From Mycolicibacter sp. MU0102 (GTDB lineage Bacteria > Actinomycetota > Actinomycetes > Mycobacteriales > Mycobacteriaceae), in contig NZ_OY726398.1 in NCBI RefSeq assembly GCF_963378105.1, forward strand, positions 3,782,001-3,846,000: DNA of 64,000 nt. Reading direction: 5' to 3'. Below the pieces are notes generated by a model. That model searched no databases. It saw only the letters and a list, made by a program, of their open reading frames with translations, and had not been told where the DNA came from. Positions 41,511-50,341 of the stretch are shown piece by piece. Each line of letters begins with the position of its first letter. The stretch's first letter is position 1. A program made the translations under genes and the position numbers.

Positions 41511-42961
41511 GGTGAGGGTGTCCCTTCCGCGGGTAACGGACCAGGCAAGCCGGGCGGCGGCCCCGGCGGCGGACCGCCCGGCAGCAGCATCCCGTCGAAG
41601 GTGGTCGGACTGGGCAGCGGCGCACCGGGGATCAGCGGCGGCGTCGCTGTGGCGGGCAGTCCGTCCGGCGCGTAGGAACCCCGCGGCTGCAGCGGATCCG
41701 TCCACCCGGGTGGGGGCGGGACGTCGCCGTTCAGCCCGGTGTAGGCCGAAATCGACGGCGTCTGTTCCGGCAGATCTCCCGGATGTTCGGCGTGCGGCAT
41801 CAACGCCGGGTCGGTGTAGATCAACTTGTCCGGGCTGGCCGCCTTCGTCAGGTACGGAGACATCGGGAACGGGAGCCCGTTGAAGTTCAGCAGACGCATG
41901 GCCGGACCGAGGTACCCCTCGCACAGCTTGCCGGTCTCCGTCGACGTCACGTTGCCGATCGCGCCGGTCATCGTGCAGATCGCCTGAACCGGGTTGCTGA
42001 AGTTGGCGAACGCGAACGAACCCACCGGGGTCCCGCTGGTCACGTTGTACATGTTGAGCGTGTTGGCGATCGCGTTCGGGGTGATATGCAGGATATTGCG
42101 GATCGCATTCTTCGAATCGACCAGCGTCTGACTGACTTTGGCAACGCCCTGCAGGGCCTCGGCGGTTTCGGCGCGGCTCCCCGCCACGAAATCCCGGACC
42201 GTGTCGATCGCAGCCGCGAAGTCGGTGAGCGCTGCATCCAAGTTGGATCGGCTGTCGTTGACCACACTGGTCAACGTGGCGAGCCGCGACTCGAACACCA
42301 CGATCTGCTGATCACTATCGCGTAGCGCGGTCACGAACGTCTGCAGACCCGAGATGATGTCAACGATATTGCCGCTACCCTCGGCGAAGATCCGGGCCAC
42401 GCCGGAGAGCTGCTTCAGCGTCTCGCGCAGTTTGGCGCCGTTACCGTCCATCGCATTGGCCGCGCTGTCGATGAAGCGCGACGCCGACGTTCCCGAAATT
42501 CCGCTGCGCGGCCCCAATTCGGCGGCAAGCCGGTTCAACTGGGTCTTGACCTCATCCCACTCGACCGGGACAGCGGTGTGCTCGCGCGGGATAACCGCGC
42601 CGTCAGCAAGGGTCGGCCCGTCGCCGCGGTGGTAGGCGGGGGTCAGTTGGACGAACCGCGCCGCCACCAGGTTGGGCGCGACGATGACAGCTTTGGCATC
42701 GGCCGGTATCGGCACCTTGCGGTCGACCCGCAACGTCAGTTTGGCCTGCGTGCCCTGCGGTTCGATGCGGTCGATAGTGCCGACCTTCACCCCGGCAACC
42801 CGGACCTCGTCACCGGGATAGATCGCGGTAGCGGTGGAGAAGTACGCGGTGATCCGGGTCGGCTTCAGGACGGTCTGGCGGACCAGGATGCCCGCACCCG
42901 CCAGTAGCAGCAGTGCCACCAGGCCTGCCGCCGCGATCTGCAGTGGATTACGGGTCTTCAT
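41507..42961 (-). CDS. mceD: Mce-family protein MceD
   Basis: A 484-residue MCE protein: membrane helix LQIAAAGLVALLLLAGAGILV, MCE domain ITAYFSTATAIYPGDEVRVAGVKVGTI, long coiled region (about 140-270), a NLVAARFVQLTPAY segment and a Pro-rich C-terminal tail (PGGPPPGPPPGLPGPLP). Fourth subunit of the tunnel complex. Overlaps mceC by four bases and mceE by four, consistent with equal synthesis of the subunits. Confidence 0.93.
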   Translation of the reverse strand: MKTRNPLQIAAAGLVALLLLAGAGILVRQTVLKPTRITAYFSTATAIYPGDEVRVAGVKVGTIDRIEPQGTQAKLTLRVDRKVPIPADAKAVIVAPNLVAARFVQLTPAYHRGDGPTLADGAVIPREHTAVPVEWDEVKTQLNRLAAELGPRSGISGTSASRFIDSAANAMDGNGAKLRETLKQLSGVARIFAEGSGNIVDIISGLQTFVTALRDSDQQIVVFESRLATLTSVVNDSRSNLDAALTDFAAAIDTVRDFVAGSRAETAEALQGVAKVSQTLVDSKNAIRNILHITPNAIANTLNMYNVTSGTPVGSFAFANFSNPVQAICTMTGAIGNVTSTETGKLCEGYLGPAMRLLNFNGLPFPMSPYLTKAASPDKLIYTDPALMPHAEHPGDLPEQTPSISAYTGLNGDVPPPPGWTDPLQPRGSYAPDGLPATATPPLIPGAPLPSPTTFDGMLLPGGPPPGPPPGLPGPLPAEGTPSP

Positions 42962-44052
42962 CGGGGCGGCAGATCTCCTGGTTGCGGAATCCCATTGACC
43001 GGGAACGGAATCTCGGCCCGCGGCCCGGCATTGTCCGGCGGCTGCCCGGCGTCGACGCCGCGCCGGAAGCCGAACGCGTAATCGAAGAATGGCTGGAACA
43101 ACTGCGGCAGGAACAGGTTCGGCACATAGGCGCTGTAGTAAGCACCGTTGGACACCGTCTCACCCTGGGTCAGTTCGTATTTCGCCAGACCGGGCAGCGC
43201 TTTGGCGAGATTGTCCCGGTTCTTCTCCAGGATCTTGTTCAGCTCAATGACCTTCGCCAGCGTCGGTTTGAGCTGTTCGTTGTTCTGGGCGACGAGTTCG
43301 GACAACTGCCGCGACACCGCCGAGGTGCTGACCAGCAGGTTGACGATCGCCTGCCGCCGGGTGTTGAGCACCTCGACGAGGCTGTCGGCGTCCAGGATCA
43401 ACGAATTGATCTGCTGGCTGCGTTCGGAAAGCACACCGGTGAGATCGGCGGCCGACTTCAGCAGATCGGCAAGGCCTTCATTGCGGCTGTTCACCGCCCG
43501 GGACAGCCTGCTCAGGCCGTCGAACGTCGGCCCTAACTGCGGGGCGATCTGGTCGATGGTGTCCGAGAGGGTGTCCAATGACCGGTTCAGCGACTCGGTG
43601 TCGGTACCGGCGGTGTTGGTGGTGAGTTCACCGACCACATCGACCAGTGAGTACGGCGACGACGTGCGGGTGAGCGGGATGACCTCGAGCGGGTGCATCT
43701 TGCCGCTGCCGGCCGGCTCGACCGTCAGCACCCGCTCACCGAGCAGCGACCCGGTGCGGATGTGCGCGGTGGTTTGCCCGCCCAGCCCGTACTTGCCCGC
43801 CAGGGTGAAGGTAACCAGGGCATCGCCGTTGTCGAGCGCGACGTCGGTCACCGAGCCCACCTTGATCCCCGACAGCGTGACGTCGGCGCCAGTACTGAGG
43901 CCACCGGCTTCGGCGAACCGCGCCTGGTAGCGCACGCAGGTGGCCCACTGGATCAGTTGTTCGGGCTGCAGCCCGATCGCGACGATGAACGCGACGACCA
44001 CAACGCCGATAAGACCCATGCGCATGAGGTGGCTGCCGTGATACTTCAGCAT
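42958..44052 (-). CDS. mceC: Mce-family protein MceC
   Basis: A 364-residue MCE protein with N-terminal helix MGLIGVVVVAFIVAIGLQP and MCE domain YQARFAEAGGLSTGADVTLSGIKVGSVTDV, then helical region and ending NLFLPQLFQPFFDYAFGFRRGVDAGQPPD. Third tunnel subunit. The gap of 46 bases to mceB is the largest inside the mceA-F block. Confidence 0.92.
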   Translation of the reverse strand: MLKYHGSHLMRMGLIGVVVVAFIVAIGLQPEQLIQWATCVRYQARFAEAGGLSTGADVTLSGIKVGSVTDVALDNGDALVTFTLAGKYGLGGQTTAHIRTGSLLGERVLTVEPAGSGKMHPLEVIPLTRTSSPYSLVDVVGELTTNTAGTDTESLNRSLDTLSDTIDQIAPQLGPTFDGLSRLSRAVNSRNEGLADLLKSAADLTGVLSERSQQINSLILDADSLVEVLNTRRQAIVNLLVSTSAVSRQLSELVAQNNEQLKPTLAKVIELNKILEKNRDNLAKALPGLAKYELTQGETVSNGAYYSAYVPNLFLPQLFQPFFDYAFGFRRGVDAGQPPDNAGPRAEIPFPVNGIPQPGDLPPR

Positions 44053-44098
44053 GAGCGCACTCCCCGCCCTACCGGCGTGGTTCCGGGCAGCATGCCAC

Positions 44099-45127
44099 TC
44101 AGTCGGTGTCGCTGCATCGGCCCTCCTCCGCCTTGATCCAGGGGAACACCGCGGTTCGGCCTTGGGTATCGCTGACCCGGACCTGAACCGCGCAGATGTA
44201 GTACTGGATGAACCCGCCGTAGGCCCCGAGCCGGATGGCCTTGCGGTAGTTCTCCGGCGCCTTCTGCAACGACATGTCCAGGCCGGCCAGGTCGGCGTTG
44301 ATCGCGGTAGTCAACCGATCGACCTGAGTGATCGTGTTGGTCAAGGGATCCCGGGCGTTGCCGAGCAGATCGGCCAGCGATGCGGTGCCGCGGTCAAGAG
44401 CTGTCACCGCAGTCCCGATCGGGTCGCGGTCGGCCGCCAGCCCGGCGACCAGCTTGCCCAGCCGGTCGATAGCACCGGAGAACCGTTTGTCGCCGTTGGA
44501 CAGGGTGGCCAGCGTCGTGCGCAGTTGGTCGATCAGGGACTCGATCACTTGGTTGTTGTCGGCCAGGGAATTCGAGAACGACGAGGTCCGCGACATCAGT
44601 GAGTCGATGGTGCCGCCCTGGCCCTGCATGATCTGGATCAGCGAGGCCGTCAGCGAATTGACGTCCTCGGGATTCAGGCCGCGGATCACCGGCTTGAGGC
44701 CGTTGAGCAGCAGGTCCAGATCCAGCGCCGGCGCGGTCCGCTCGAGCGGGATCTGCGCTCCCTTTCCCAACAGCTGAGTCGACCCCGGCCCATCGGCCAG
44801 TTCCAGGTAACGGTCACCCACCAGGTTCAGGTAGCGCACCGAGGCCTGGGTGCCGGTGGTGAGCGGAATGTTGCGGTCGGCCTGGAACTTCACCAAAACC
44901 GTTCCGTCCGGACGCAGCGACACGCCGCCGACCGTGCCGACCCGCACGCCGGCGACCCGCACGCTGTCGCCGGCCTTGAGCCGGGAGGCATCGGCGAACA
45001 CTGCTTGGTAGCCCACCGTGGGGCCGGTCCGGACCTCAGCGAAGATCGCGAACAGAAATACCGTTGCCAGCACCATCACCACCGCGTAGATGCCGAACTT
45101 GACCAGAGTTCCGAGCCCGCTTCTCAT
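44099..45127 (-). CDS. mceB: Mce-family protein MceB
   Basis: A 342-residue MCE protein: helix FGIYAVVMVLATVFLFAIFA, MCE domain YQAVFADASRLKAGDSVRVAGVRVGTV, NLVGDRYLELADGPG, helical part, and the B-type ending YRKAIRLGAYGGFIQYYICAVQVRV. The ATG at 45127 overlaps the mceA stop by four bases; a longer upstream frame lies in mceA and was not used. Confidence 0.93.
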   Translation of the reverse strand: MRSGLGTLVKFGIYAVVMVLATVFLFAIFAEVRTGPTVGYQAVFADASRLKAGDSVRVAGVRVGTVGGVSLRPDGTVLVKFQADRNIPLTTGTQASVRYLNLVGDRYLELADGPGSTQLLGKGAQIPLERTAPALDLDLLLNGLKPVIRGLNPEDVNSLTASLIQIMQGQGGTIDSLMSRTSSFSNSLADNNQVIESLIDQLRTTLATLSNGDKRFSGAIDRLGKLVAGLAADRDPIGTAVTALDRGTASLADLLGNARDPLTNTITQVDRLTTAINADLAGLDMSLQKAPENYRKAIRLGAYGGFIQYYICAVQVRVSDTQGRTAVFPWIKAEEGRCSDTD

Positions 45128-46425
45128 CCCGGCATCCCCACCTGGGCGCTGTTGCGCGGCGGCCCAGCGATCGGCCCGAACAGCGCCTGCTTGAGGCCAT
45201 CGGAGTTGAGCAGAATGCCCTGGTTGCCGTACTCGTACGGGTTGGCTCCAGTGTCGGCGATCAACGCGGGCACCCGGTATTCCGGCGGTACGTCGGGCAG
45301 GCCCAGTTCCGTGCAGTAGGAACGGTCGGAGCGGGCCGCCACCTTCGGTAGATGGTCGGGGTAGCGGTAGCGTTCCTTGGCCAGGGTGAAGCTGGCGGTG
45401 ATGATGATGCCGGGGACGTTGAACGGCGGGGATTTGGCGAACGGCACCAAGCCACCGATCGAGCAACCGAGTTCCTCGTGGTACTTGTCCAGCAGCGCGG
45501 CGGTCGGCTCCAGCACCTGCGTCAAGTCGGTCAGGGCCTGCCGGTTCTCGCCCAGGACCTCGTTGCCGGTATCGGCCAGACCGATGGCACTGAGCAGGAA
45601 GGTGTCCAGGCTGTTCTGCTCGGTCACGATGCTTTCACTCATGGTGCTGGTGGCGCCCAGCGCGGCGGTGAGGTCCGGGGCCGCATCGGCGTAGGACCGA
45701 AACACCGGCGCCATGGTGGCGGTCTCGTGTTCCAGGGTGCCCAGGCTGGGCTCGATCTCGGCCAGCAGCTTGTCGAAGTCGGTGAGCGCCTGGCCCAGCT
45801 TCTGCCCGCGCCCGTTGAACGCCGTCGAGACGGCGCTCAGCGTCTCGTTGAGTTTCTTCGGGTCGATCTTGTCCAAGACCCGCACCAGTTGTTGGAACAC
45901 CGTGTTGATCTCGACGGTGACGTGTTCGCCCGCCAGGACCTGGCCGGCGTGCATGCGGGCGGTGACCGGTTCCGGCGGCGGCACCAGATCCACGAACTTG
46001 GCCCCGAACACCGTCGAGGAGGCGATCCGGGCGCTGACGTTGGCCGGGATCATCGACAGTTGTCCGGGTTCCATCTTCAGGTGCAGGACAGCGGTACCGT
46101 CCGGCTTGGCCTCGATGTCGCCGACCTTGCCGACCTGGACACCGCGGATCTTGACTTTGGCGTCGGGATACATCACCAGGCCGGCGCGCTGCGACAGCAC
46201 CGTGACCGGCACGGTGCGGGTGAAGCTGCCCCGGAAAAGGCCGATCGGCAGCCCGATCGCCGCCGCGATCGTCAGCACCGTCACCAGCCCGATCAGCGGA
46301 CGCAGGTAGGTCGGCTGCTGGCGCCGGGTACCGGCGGGCCGATGCCGGCCCGCGGCGGCCGCCGCTCGGTCCGGATCATTGAGATGGCCGCCCAGCGGCG
46401 GATCTGCGGTCGCTCCCAGGACCAT
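45124..46425 (-). CDS. mceA: Mce-family protein MceA
   Basis: A 433-residue MCE protein. About 40 hydrophilic residues precede the membrane helix (LIGLVTVLTIAAAIGLPIGLF), longer than usual; the MCE domain reads VPVTVLSQRAGLVMYPDAKVKIRGVQVGKV, followed by FGAKFVDLVPP and the helical region. First MCE subunit of the tunnel. Normally yrbEA-yrbEB permease genes come directly before mceA; here the ATG overlaps the stop (TAATG) of a 62-codon thiolase fragment instead. Confidence 0.93.
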   Translation of the reverse strand: MVLGATADPPLGGHLNDPDRAAAAAGRHRPAGTRRQQPTYLRPLIGLVTVLTIAAAIGLPIGLFRGSFTRTVPVTVLSQRAGLVMYPDAKVKIRGVQVGKVGDIEAKPDGTAVLHLKMEPGQLSMIPANVSARIASSTVFGAKFVDLVPPPEPVTARMHAGQVLAGEHVTVEINTVFQQLVRVLDKIDPKKLNETLSAVSTAFNGRGQKLGQALTDFDKLLAEIEPSLGTLEHETATMAPVFRSYADAAPDLTAALGATSTMSESIVTEQNSLDTFLLSAIGLADTGNEVLGENRQALTDLTQVLEPTAALLDKYHEELGCSIGGLVPFAKSPPFNVPGIIITASFTLAKERYRYPDHLPKVAARSDRSYCTELGLPDVPPEYRVPALIADTGANPYEYGNQGILLNSDGLKQALFGPIAGPPRNSAQVGMPG

Positions 46426-46613
46426 TACCGCTCCGCCACCGAAGCATTGAGGCAGCCGTCATCGTGAGCCCAGATCAGCGCTCCGGCACCACTAAGCACC
46501 ACCGCTGCCGCCCCTTCCACGATGGTTACCGCCGACACCGCAGGCTCGGAGAGTTCTACGCACTGTGCCACACCACTGGCACCCACCGGGTGGCCTTTGG
46601 CGATGTATGGCAT
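46425..46613 (-). pseudogene. Thiolase/lipid-transfer-protein C-terminal remnant, 62 codons, coupled to mceA
   Basis: The 62-residue frame begins MPYIAKGHPVGASGVAQCVEL, which matches the C-terminal active-site loop (GHPxGATG) of thiolases and Ltp-type thiolase-like enzymes, then jumps to AVSAVTIVEGAAAVVL, which looks like the final strand after an internal deletion. The ~350 N-terminal residues of a normal thiolase are absent, so it cannot be catalytic alone. However, it has a strong ribosome site (AAGGAG, seven bases before ATG 46613) and its TAA overlaps the mceA ATG, so it is probably translated and may serve as a leader for mceA. Confidence 0.7.
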
Positions 46614-46642
46614 CGAGAAACTCCTTGCTGCTACCCGGTCGC

Positions 46643-47848
46643 CTAGGTGACCGCGCCGACGGTCTTGAGTTCGATGATGCGGTCCCAGTCCAGGCCCAGC
46701 TCGGCAAGGATTTCGTCGGTCTGCTCGGCGAATCCGGGTGCCGCACCGGTCACCGGTGCGGCCACGTCGAACTGCACTGGGTTGGCAACCAACTCGAGTT
46801 CACCTGCCTGCACGATGTATTCGTTGGCGCGGATCTGCGCGTCCTGCGCGGCCTGCAGGGTGTCCTGGACCGGCGCCCACGGGCCGGCCAGCGTGGCGAA
46901 GCGCTCACTCCACTCGGGTAGCGTCCGCTTGGCCATTGCCGCGCGCAGGATTTCCACGGCCGCCGCGGTGTGCTCGGCAAAGGACTGCGCGGTGGCAAAC
47001 CGTGGATCGTCGATGTAGTCGTGCAGTTCCATGTGTTGGCACACGTCGGCCCAGAACTTGGTGGGCTGCATCATGACAAAGGAGATGTAGCGCTCGTCGG
47101 CGGTCGCGTAAACCCCTACCAGCGGGTTGATCGGCGAACCATGCACTCCGGGCGGCTGTTGAATCAGGCGCTCGCCCAGATGACTGGTCAAGGCGACCGT
47201 ATGGCCCATGGCCCACAGGCCGCTGCCCAGTAGGGACACATCCACCACCGACGGCTCGCCGGTGCGCTCACGCTTGAACAGCGCCGCCGCGATACCGCCG
47301 GCCAGGTTGGTGCCGGAGATGGTGTCCCCGTAGGCGGGTCCGGGCGGGCCGATCATGCCCTCGATACCGGGCGGGGTGATGGTGGCGGCGGTACCGGCGC
47401 GACACCAGAAGGCGGTCATGTCGTAACCGCCCTTTTCCGATTCGATGCCGCGGGGGCCCAGCGCGCTGCCGCGGGCGTAGATGATCTTCGGGTTGACCGC
47501 ACGGATGTCCTCGACATCCATGGCGAACTTGCGGCGGTGACCGGGAAGAAAACTGGTCAGAAAGACGTCTGCGCGTTTTGCCAGTTCGAGCAACACTTCG
47601 CGCCCCTCGGGCGTCGACACGTCCAGACCGATGCTGCGCTTACCGCGGTTGGCGTGCTCGATGTTGGGGTTGGGGTCGCCTTCGACCCGCAACATGCCGG
47701 TTTGACGCAAGCCGCGCTGCGGGTCACCCGTCACCGCGTGCTCGACCTTGATGACCTCGGCGCCCCACTCCGCCAGCACGGCACCGGCCGAGGGGACGAA
47801 TCCGTACATCGCGACTTCCAGGACACGAACGCCCTCGAGCGGCCTCAT
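46643..47848 (-). CDS. CaiB/BaiF (type III) CoA-transferase
   Basis: A 401-residue single-unit CoA-transferase: PLEGVRVLEVAMYGFVPSAGAVLAEWGAEVIKVEH, ANRGKRSIGLDVSTPEGREVLLELAKRADVFL, and the catalytic Asp in GPAYGDTISGTNLAGGI. Unlike the fusion at 12476, its active-site Asp is intact. It would transfer CoA to or between carboxylic acids. ATG 47848 overlaps the aldehyde dehydrogenase stop by four bases, and the mce genes follow on the same strand, so it is part of the mce transcript. Confidence 0.9.
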   Translation of the reverse strand: MRPLEGVRVLEVAMYGFVPSAGAVLAEWGAEVIKVEHAVTGDPQRGLRQTGMLRVEGDPNPNIEHANRGKRSIGLDVSTPEGREVLLELAKRADVFLTSFLPGHRRKFAMDVEDIRAVNPKIIYARGSALGPRGIESEKGGYDMTAFWCRAGTAATITPPGIEGMIGPPGPAYGDTISGTNLAGGIAAALFKRERTGEPSVVDVSLLGSGLWAMGHTVALTSHLGERLIQQPPGVHGSPINPLVGVYATADERYISFVMMQPTKFWADVCQHMELHDYIDDPRFATAQSFAEHTAAAVEILRAAMAKRTLPEWSERFATLAGPWAPVQDTLQAAQDAQIRANEYIVQAGELELVANPVQFDVAAPVTGAAPGFAEQTDEILAELGLDWDRIIELKTVGAVT

Positions 47849-49347
47849 CCGCCTGCTCCGGCGACCGGCACGGCGAACGTCTTGCTTTCCAGGAATTCCT
47901 CCAGTCCAGCAGTGCCCATCTCACGGCCGATGCCGGACTGTTTGTATCCGCCGAACGGCGCGTCCGGGCTGAAGTAGTTGCCGCCGTTGATCGAGAACGT
48001 TCCGGTCCGGATCCGGCGTGCCAGCGCCAGCGCCCTGTCCTGGCTGCCGAAGACAGCACCGGACAGTCCGTAGATCGAGTTGTTGGCGATCCGCACCGCA
48101 TCATCGTCGTCGTCATAGCCGATCACGGTCAGGACGGGTCCGAAGACCTCCTCCTGTGCGATCTCGCTGTCCGGGTCGACGTTGGTCAACAGCGTTGGGG
48201 TGTAGAAGAAGCCGGGGTCGACCCTTTCCCCGCCGGTCACCAAGGTGGCACCGGCGGCCACCGCGCGCTGCACCATGGCGTCGACCTTGTCGCGCTGCTT
48301 GGCGCTGATCAGCGGACCCATGTAGGTCGTGGGGTCGGTCGGGTCGCCGTAGCGCACGTGGGAGAAGTTGGTCTTGATCATCTCGACGATCTCGTCGTGA
48401 TGGCTGTTGGGCACCAGCAGCCTTGATGTCAGTGCGCAGCCCTGGCCGGCGTGGGTGACCATCGAGAACGCGGCGAACACCGCGGCCATGTTGAAGTCGG
48501 CGTCATCGAGGACGATGGCCGCCGACTTGCCGCCCAGTTCCAAAAAGACTCGCTTGAGTGTCCCGCTGGCGGCGGCCATGATCGCCCGGCCGGTGGGGGT
48601 GGACCCGGTGAAGGTGACCATGTCCACGTCCGGATCGGTGGTCAATACGGCACCGACCGCGGGGTCCGACGAGCTGAGCACATTGACCACCCCGGCAGGG
48701 ATATCGGTGTGGTTGACGATCAGTTCGCCGAGGGCGAGAGTGACCAGCGGGGTGTCGGGCGCGGCCTTGAGCACCACGGTGCAGCCGGCGGCCAGCGCGG
48801 GCGCGAGCTTCGCCAGGGCCAGCTGGTTGGGGTAGTTGTAAGCGATGATCGCGCCGACGACGCCCGCGCCTTCCTTCTCCACCCAACGGTGATGCAGCAT
48901 TCCGCGACTCTCGACGTTGCCGAGGTCTTCGGTCATCGGATAGTCCGCGAGCAGATCGGCGTAGTACCGCACGATCGCGATCGGCCCGTCCAGTTGAGCT
49001 CCCTGGGTCAGCGCCGCCGTGGCGCCCACCTCGGCGATAGTGAGCGCGGCGAACTCCTCGCGGTGTTCGACGAGCGCCTTGTGCAGCTGATCCAGGCAGC
49101 GGATCCGCAGTGCGGTGTCGGTGGCCCAGTCGCCGGTATCGAAGGCCCGACGCGCCGCCGCGACGGCCGCGACCGCGTGCTCGACGCCGGCCTCGGGCGC
49201 ATAGCCCAGGACTTCGCCGGTGGCCGGGTTGAGCGAGGCATACGTGGCGTCCGCCTCCACCAGTTCACCGTTGATCAGCAGTCGCCGGTCGACAACCTGC
49301 CCGAGAGAGCTATCGGCGGTGGTCTCTGCTGTGTCCTGCGAACGCAT
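47845..49347 (-). CDS. Aldehyde dehydrogenase (NAD(P)+)
   Basis: A 500-residue ALDH. Seen: cofactor region FTGSTPTGRAIMAAASG, catalytic Glu in FLELGGKSAAIVLDDAD, catalytic Cys in VTHAGQGCALTSRLL, and EEVFGPVLTVIGYDDDDDAV. It oxidises an aldehyde to the acid, which the CoA-transferase of the next gene could convert to a CoA ester. First gene of the operon that continues into mceA-F. ATG at 49347 follows GGAGG closely (a TTG one codon earlier is the alternative). Operator-like elements lie upstream. Confidence 0.93.
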   Translation of the reverse strand: MRSQDTAETTADSSLGQVVDRRLLINGELVEADATYASLNPATGEVLGYAPEAGVEHAVAAVAAARRAFDTGDWATDTALRIRCLDQLHKALVEHREEFAALTIAEVGATAALTQGAQLDGPIAIVRYYADLLADYPMTEDLGNVESRGMLHHRWVEKEGAGVVGAIIAYNYPNQLALAKLAPALAAGCTVVLKAAPDTPLVTLALGELIVNHTDIPAGVVNVLSSSDPAVGAVLTTDPDVDMVTFTGSTPTGRAIMAAASGTLKRVFLELGGKSAAIVLDDADFNMAAVFAAFSMVTHAGQGCALTSRLLVPNSHHDEIVEMIKTNFSHVRYGDPTDPTTYMGPLISAKQRDKVDAMVQRAVAAGATLVTGGERVDPGFFYTPTLLTNVDPDSEIAQEEVFGPVLTVIGYDDDDDAVRIANNSIYGLSGAVFGSQDRALALARRIRTGTFSINGGNYFSPDAPFGGYKQSGIGREMGTAGLEEFLESKTFAVPVAGAGG

Positions 49348-49361
49348 CAAGCCTCCAGATG

Positions 49362-49410
49362 GGTAACTCGGTTCTCATCTGCGGCGAATCATACATCTCA
49401 TATGTGAGAA
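49362..49410. promoter_or_regulatory. Operator-like elements upstream of ALDH-mce operon
   Basis: GGTAAC-TCG-GTTCTC (49362-49376) is a relaxed form of the recurring N3 site, and TCTCA-TATG-TGAGA (49396-49409) is a perfect 5+4+5 inverted repeat built of related half-sites. Both lie within 65 bases upstream of the aldehyde dehydrogenase start and are well placed to control the mce operon. Confidence 0.35.
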
Positions 49411-49526
49411 CTCAAGGGCGTCCGAAAAGCATTGCAACCTGCCCTTCTACGGCGAGAGTTAATGCAGCTACGGCATTTTCGCTGCTAGGAGGCCACGCCG
49501 GCGCACCTTGCCAGAATCCGATATGC

Positions 49527-49541
49527 GAGAGTACGATTCTC
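49527..49541. promoter_or_regulatory. Operator-like site GAGAGT-ACG-ATTCTC
   Basis: One mismatch from the perfect GAGAAT-N3-ATTCTC site, 24 bases upstream of the SDR start at 49565. Together with the elements at 49362-49410 it brackets the 217-base divergent promoter region. Apart from these sites and AAAGGAG before the SDR start I see nothing else in the gap. Confidence 0.5.
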
Positions 49542-49564
49542 AACGCTCGGAAAGGAGATTCTTT

Positions 49565-50284
49565 GTGACCGAGACGGGCCTCGTGAGGACTGCTGTCGTG
49601 ACCGGGGGCGCCTCGGGTATCGGTGCGGCAGTCGTGAACCGATTACGTGCCGCCGGCCACCGGGTGGCCATCATCGACCTCAAACCTGACGGTCAGGATC
49701 TGGCCTTTGCCGCCGACGTGACCGATCGCGCGCAGATCGACGCCGCGCTGACCCAGATCCGCGAACAGCTCGGGCCGGTCACCATCCTGGTCAACGCCGC
49801 CGGCAAAGACGGCTTCAAAAAGTTCAGCCACATCAGCTTCGAGGACTGGCAGCAGATCATCGACATCAACCTCAACGGTGTATTTCACACCGTTCAGGCG
49901 GTGCTGCCCGACATGGTCGAAGCCGGCTGGGGCCGCATCGTCAACATCTCCTCGTCGAGCACCCATTCCGGGACTCCTTATATGGCGCACTATGTTGCCG
50001 CCAAGTCCGCCGTCAACGGACTCACCAAGACGTTGGCACTGGAGTACGGGCCCAGTGGTATCACGGTCAACGCCGTACCGCCGGGCTTCATCGACACCCC
50101 CATGCTGCGCAACGCCGATCGGCAAGGGTTCCTCGGCAACATCGAGGACAACATCGCCAAGACCCCCGTGCGGCGCATGGGACAGCCTGAAGACATCGCG
50201 GCGGCCTGCGCATTCCTGGTGTCCGAGGAGGCCGGCTACATCACCGGACAGATCCTCGGCGTCAACGGCGGCCGAAACACCTGA
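49565..50284 (+). CDS. Short-chain dehydrogenase/reductase (FabG-like)
   Basis: A 239-residue classical SDR: VTGGASGIGAAVVNRL, VNAAGKDGFKKF, catalytic YVAAK (after SSSSTHSGTPYMAH) and tail YITGQILGVNGGRNT. The compact length fits 3-hydroxyacyl-CoA or ring-hydroxyl dehydrogenases; the AAGKDGF feature is seen in 2-hydroxycyclohexanecarboxyl-CoA dehydrogenase-like members. The GTG start at 49565 follows AAAGGAG by seven bases. Plus-strand operon with a mycofactocin SDR, ferredoxin and P450. Confidence 0.88.
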   Translation: MTETGLVRTAVVTGGASGIGAAVVNRLRAAGHRVAIIDLKPDGQDLAFAADVTDRAQIDAALTQIREQLGPVTILVNAAGKDGFKKFSHISFEDWQQIIDINLNGVFHTVQAVLPDMVEAGWGRIVNISSSSTHSGTPYMAHYVAAKSAVNGLTKTLALEYGPSGITVNAVPPGFIDTPMLRNADRQGFLGNIEDNIAKTPVRRMGQPEDIAAACAFLVSEEAGYITGQILGVNGGRNT

Positions 50285-50301
50285 CATTCACCATATTTCG
50301 C

Positions 50302-50315
50302 CACGCCACGGCGTG
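50302..50315. promoter_or_regulatory. Palindrome CACGCC-AC-GGCGTG
   Basis: A perfect 6+2+6 inverted repeat in the 57-base gap between the two SDR genes, about 26 bases upstream of the second start. It could be an operator or a small RNA hairpin. No other evidence. Confidence 0.25.
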
Positions 50316-50341
50316 CATGGGCACTAACGAAAGGAACAGCA

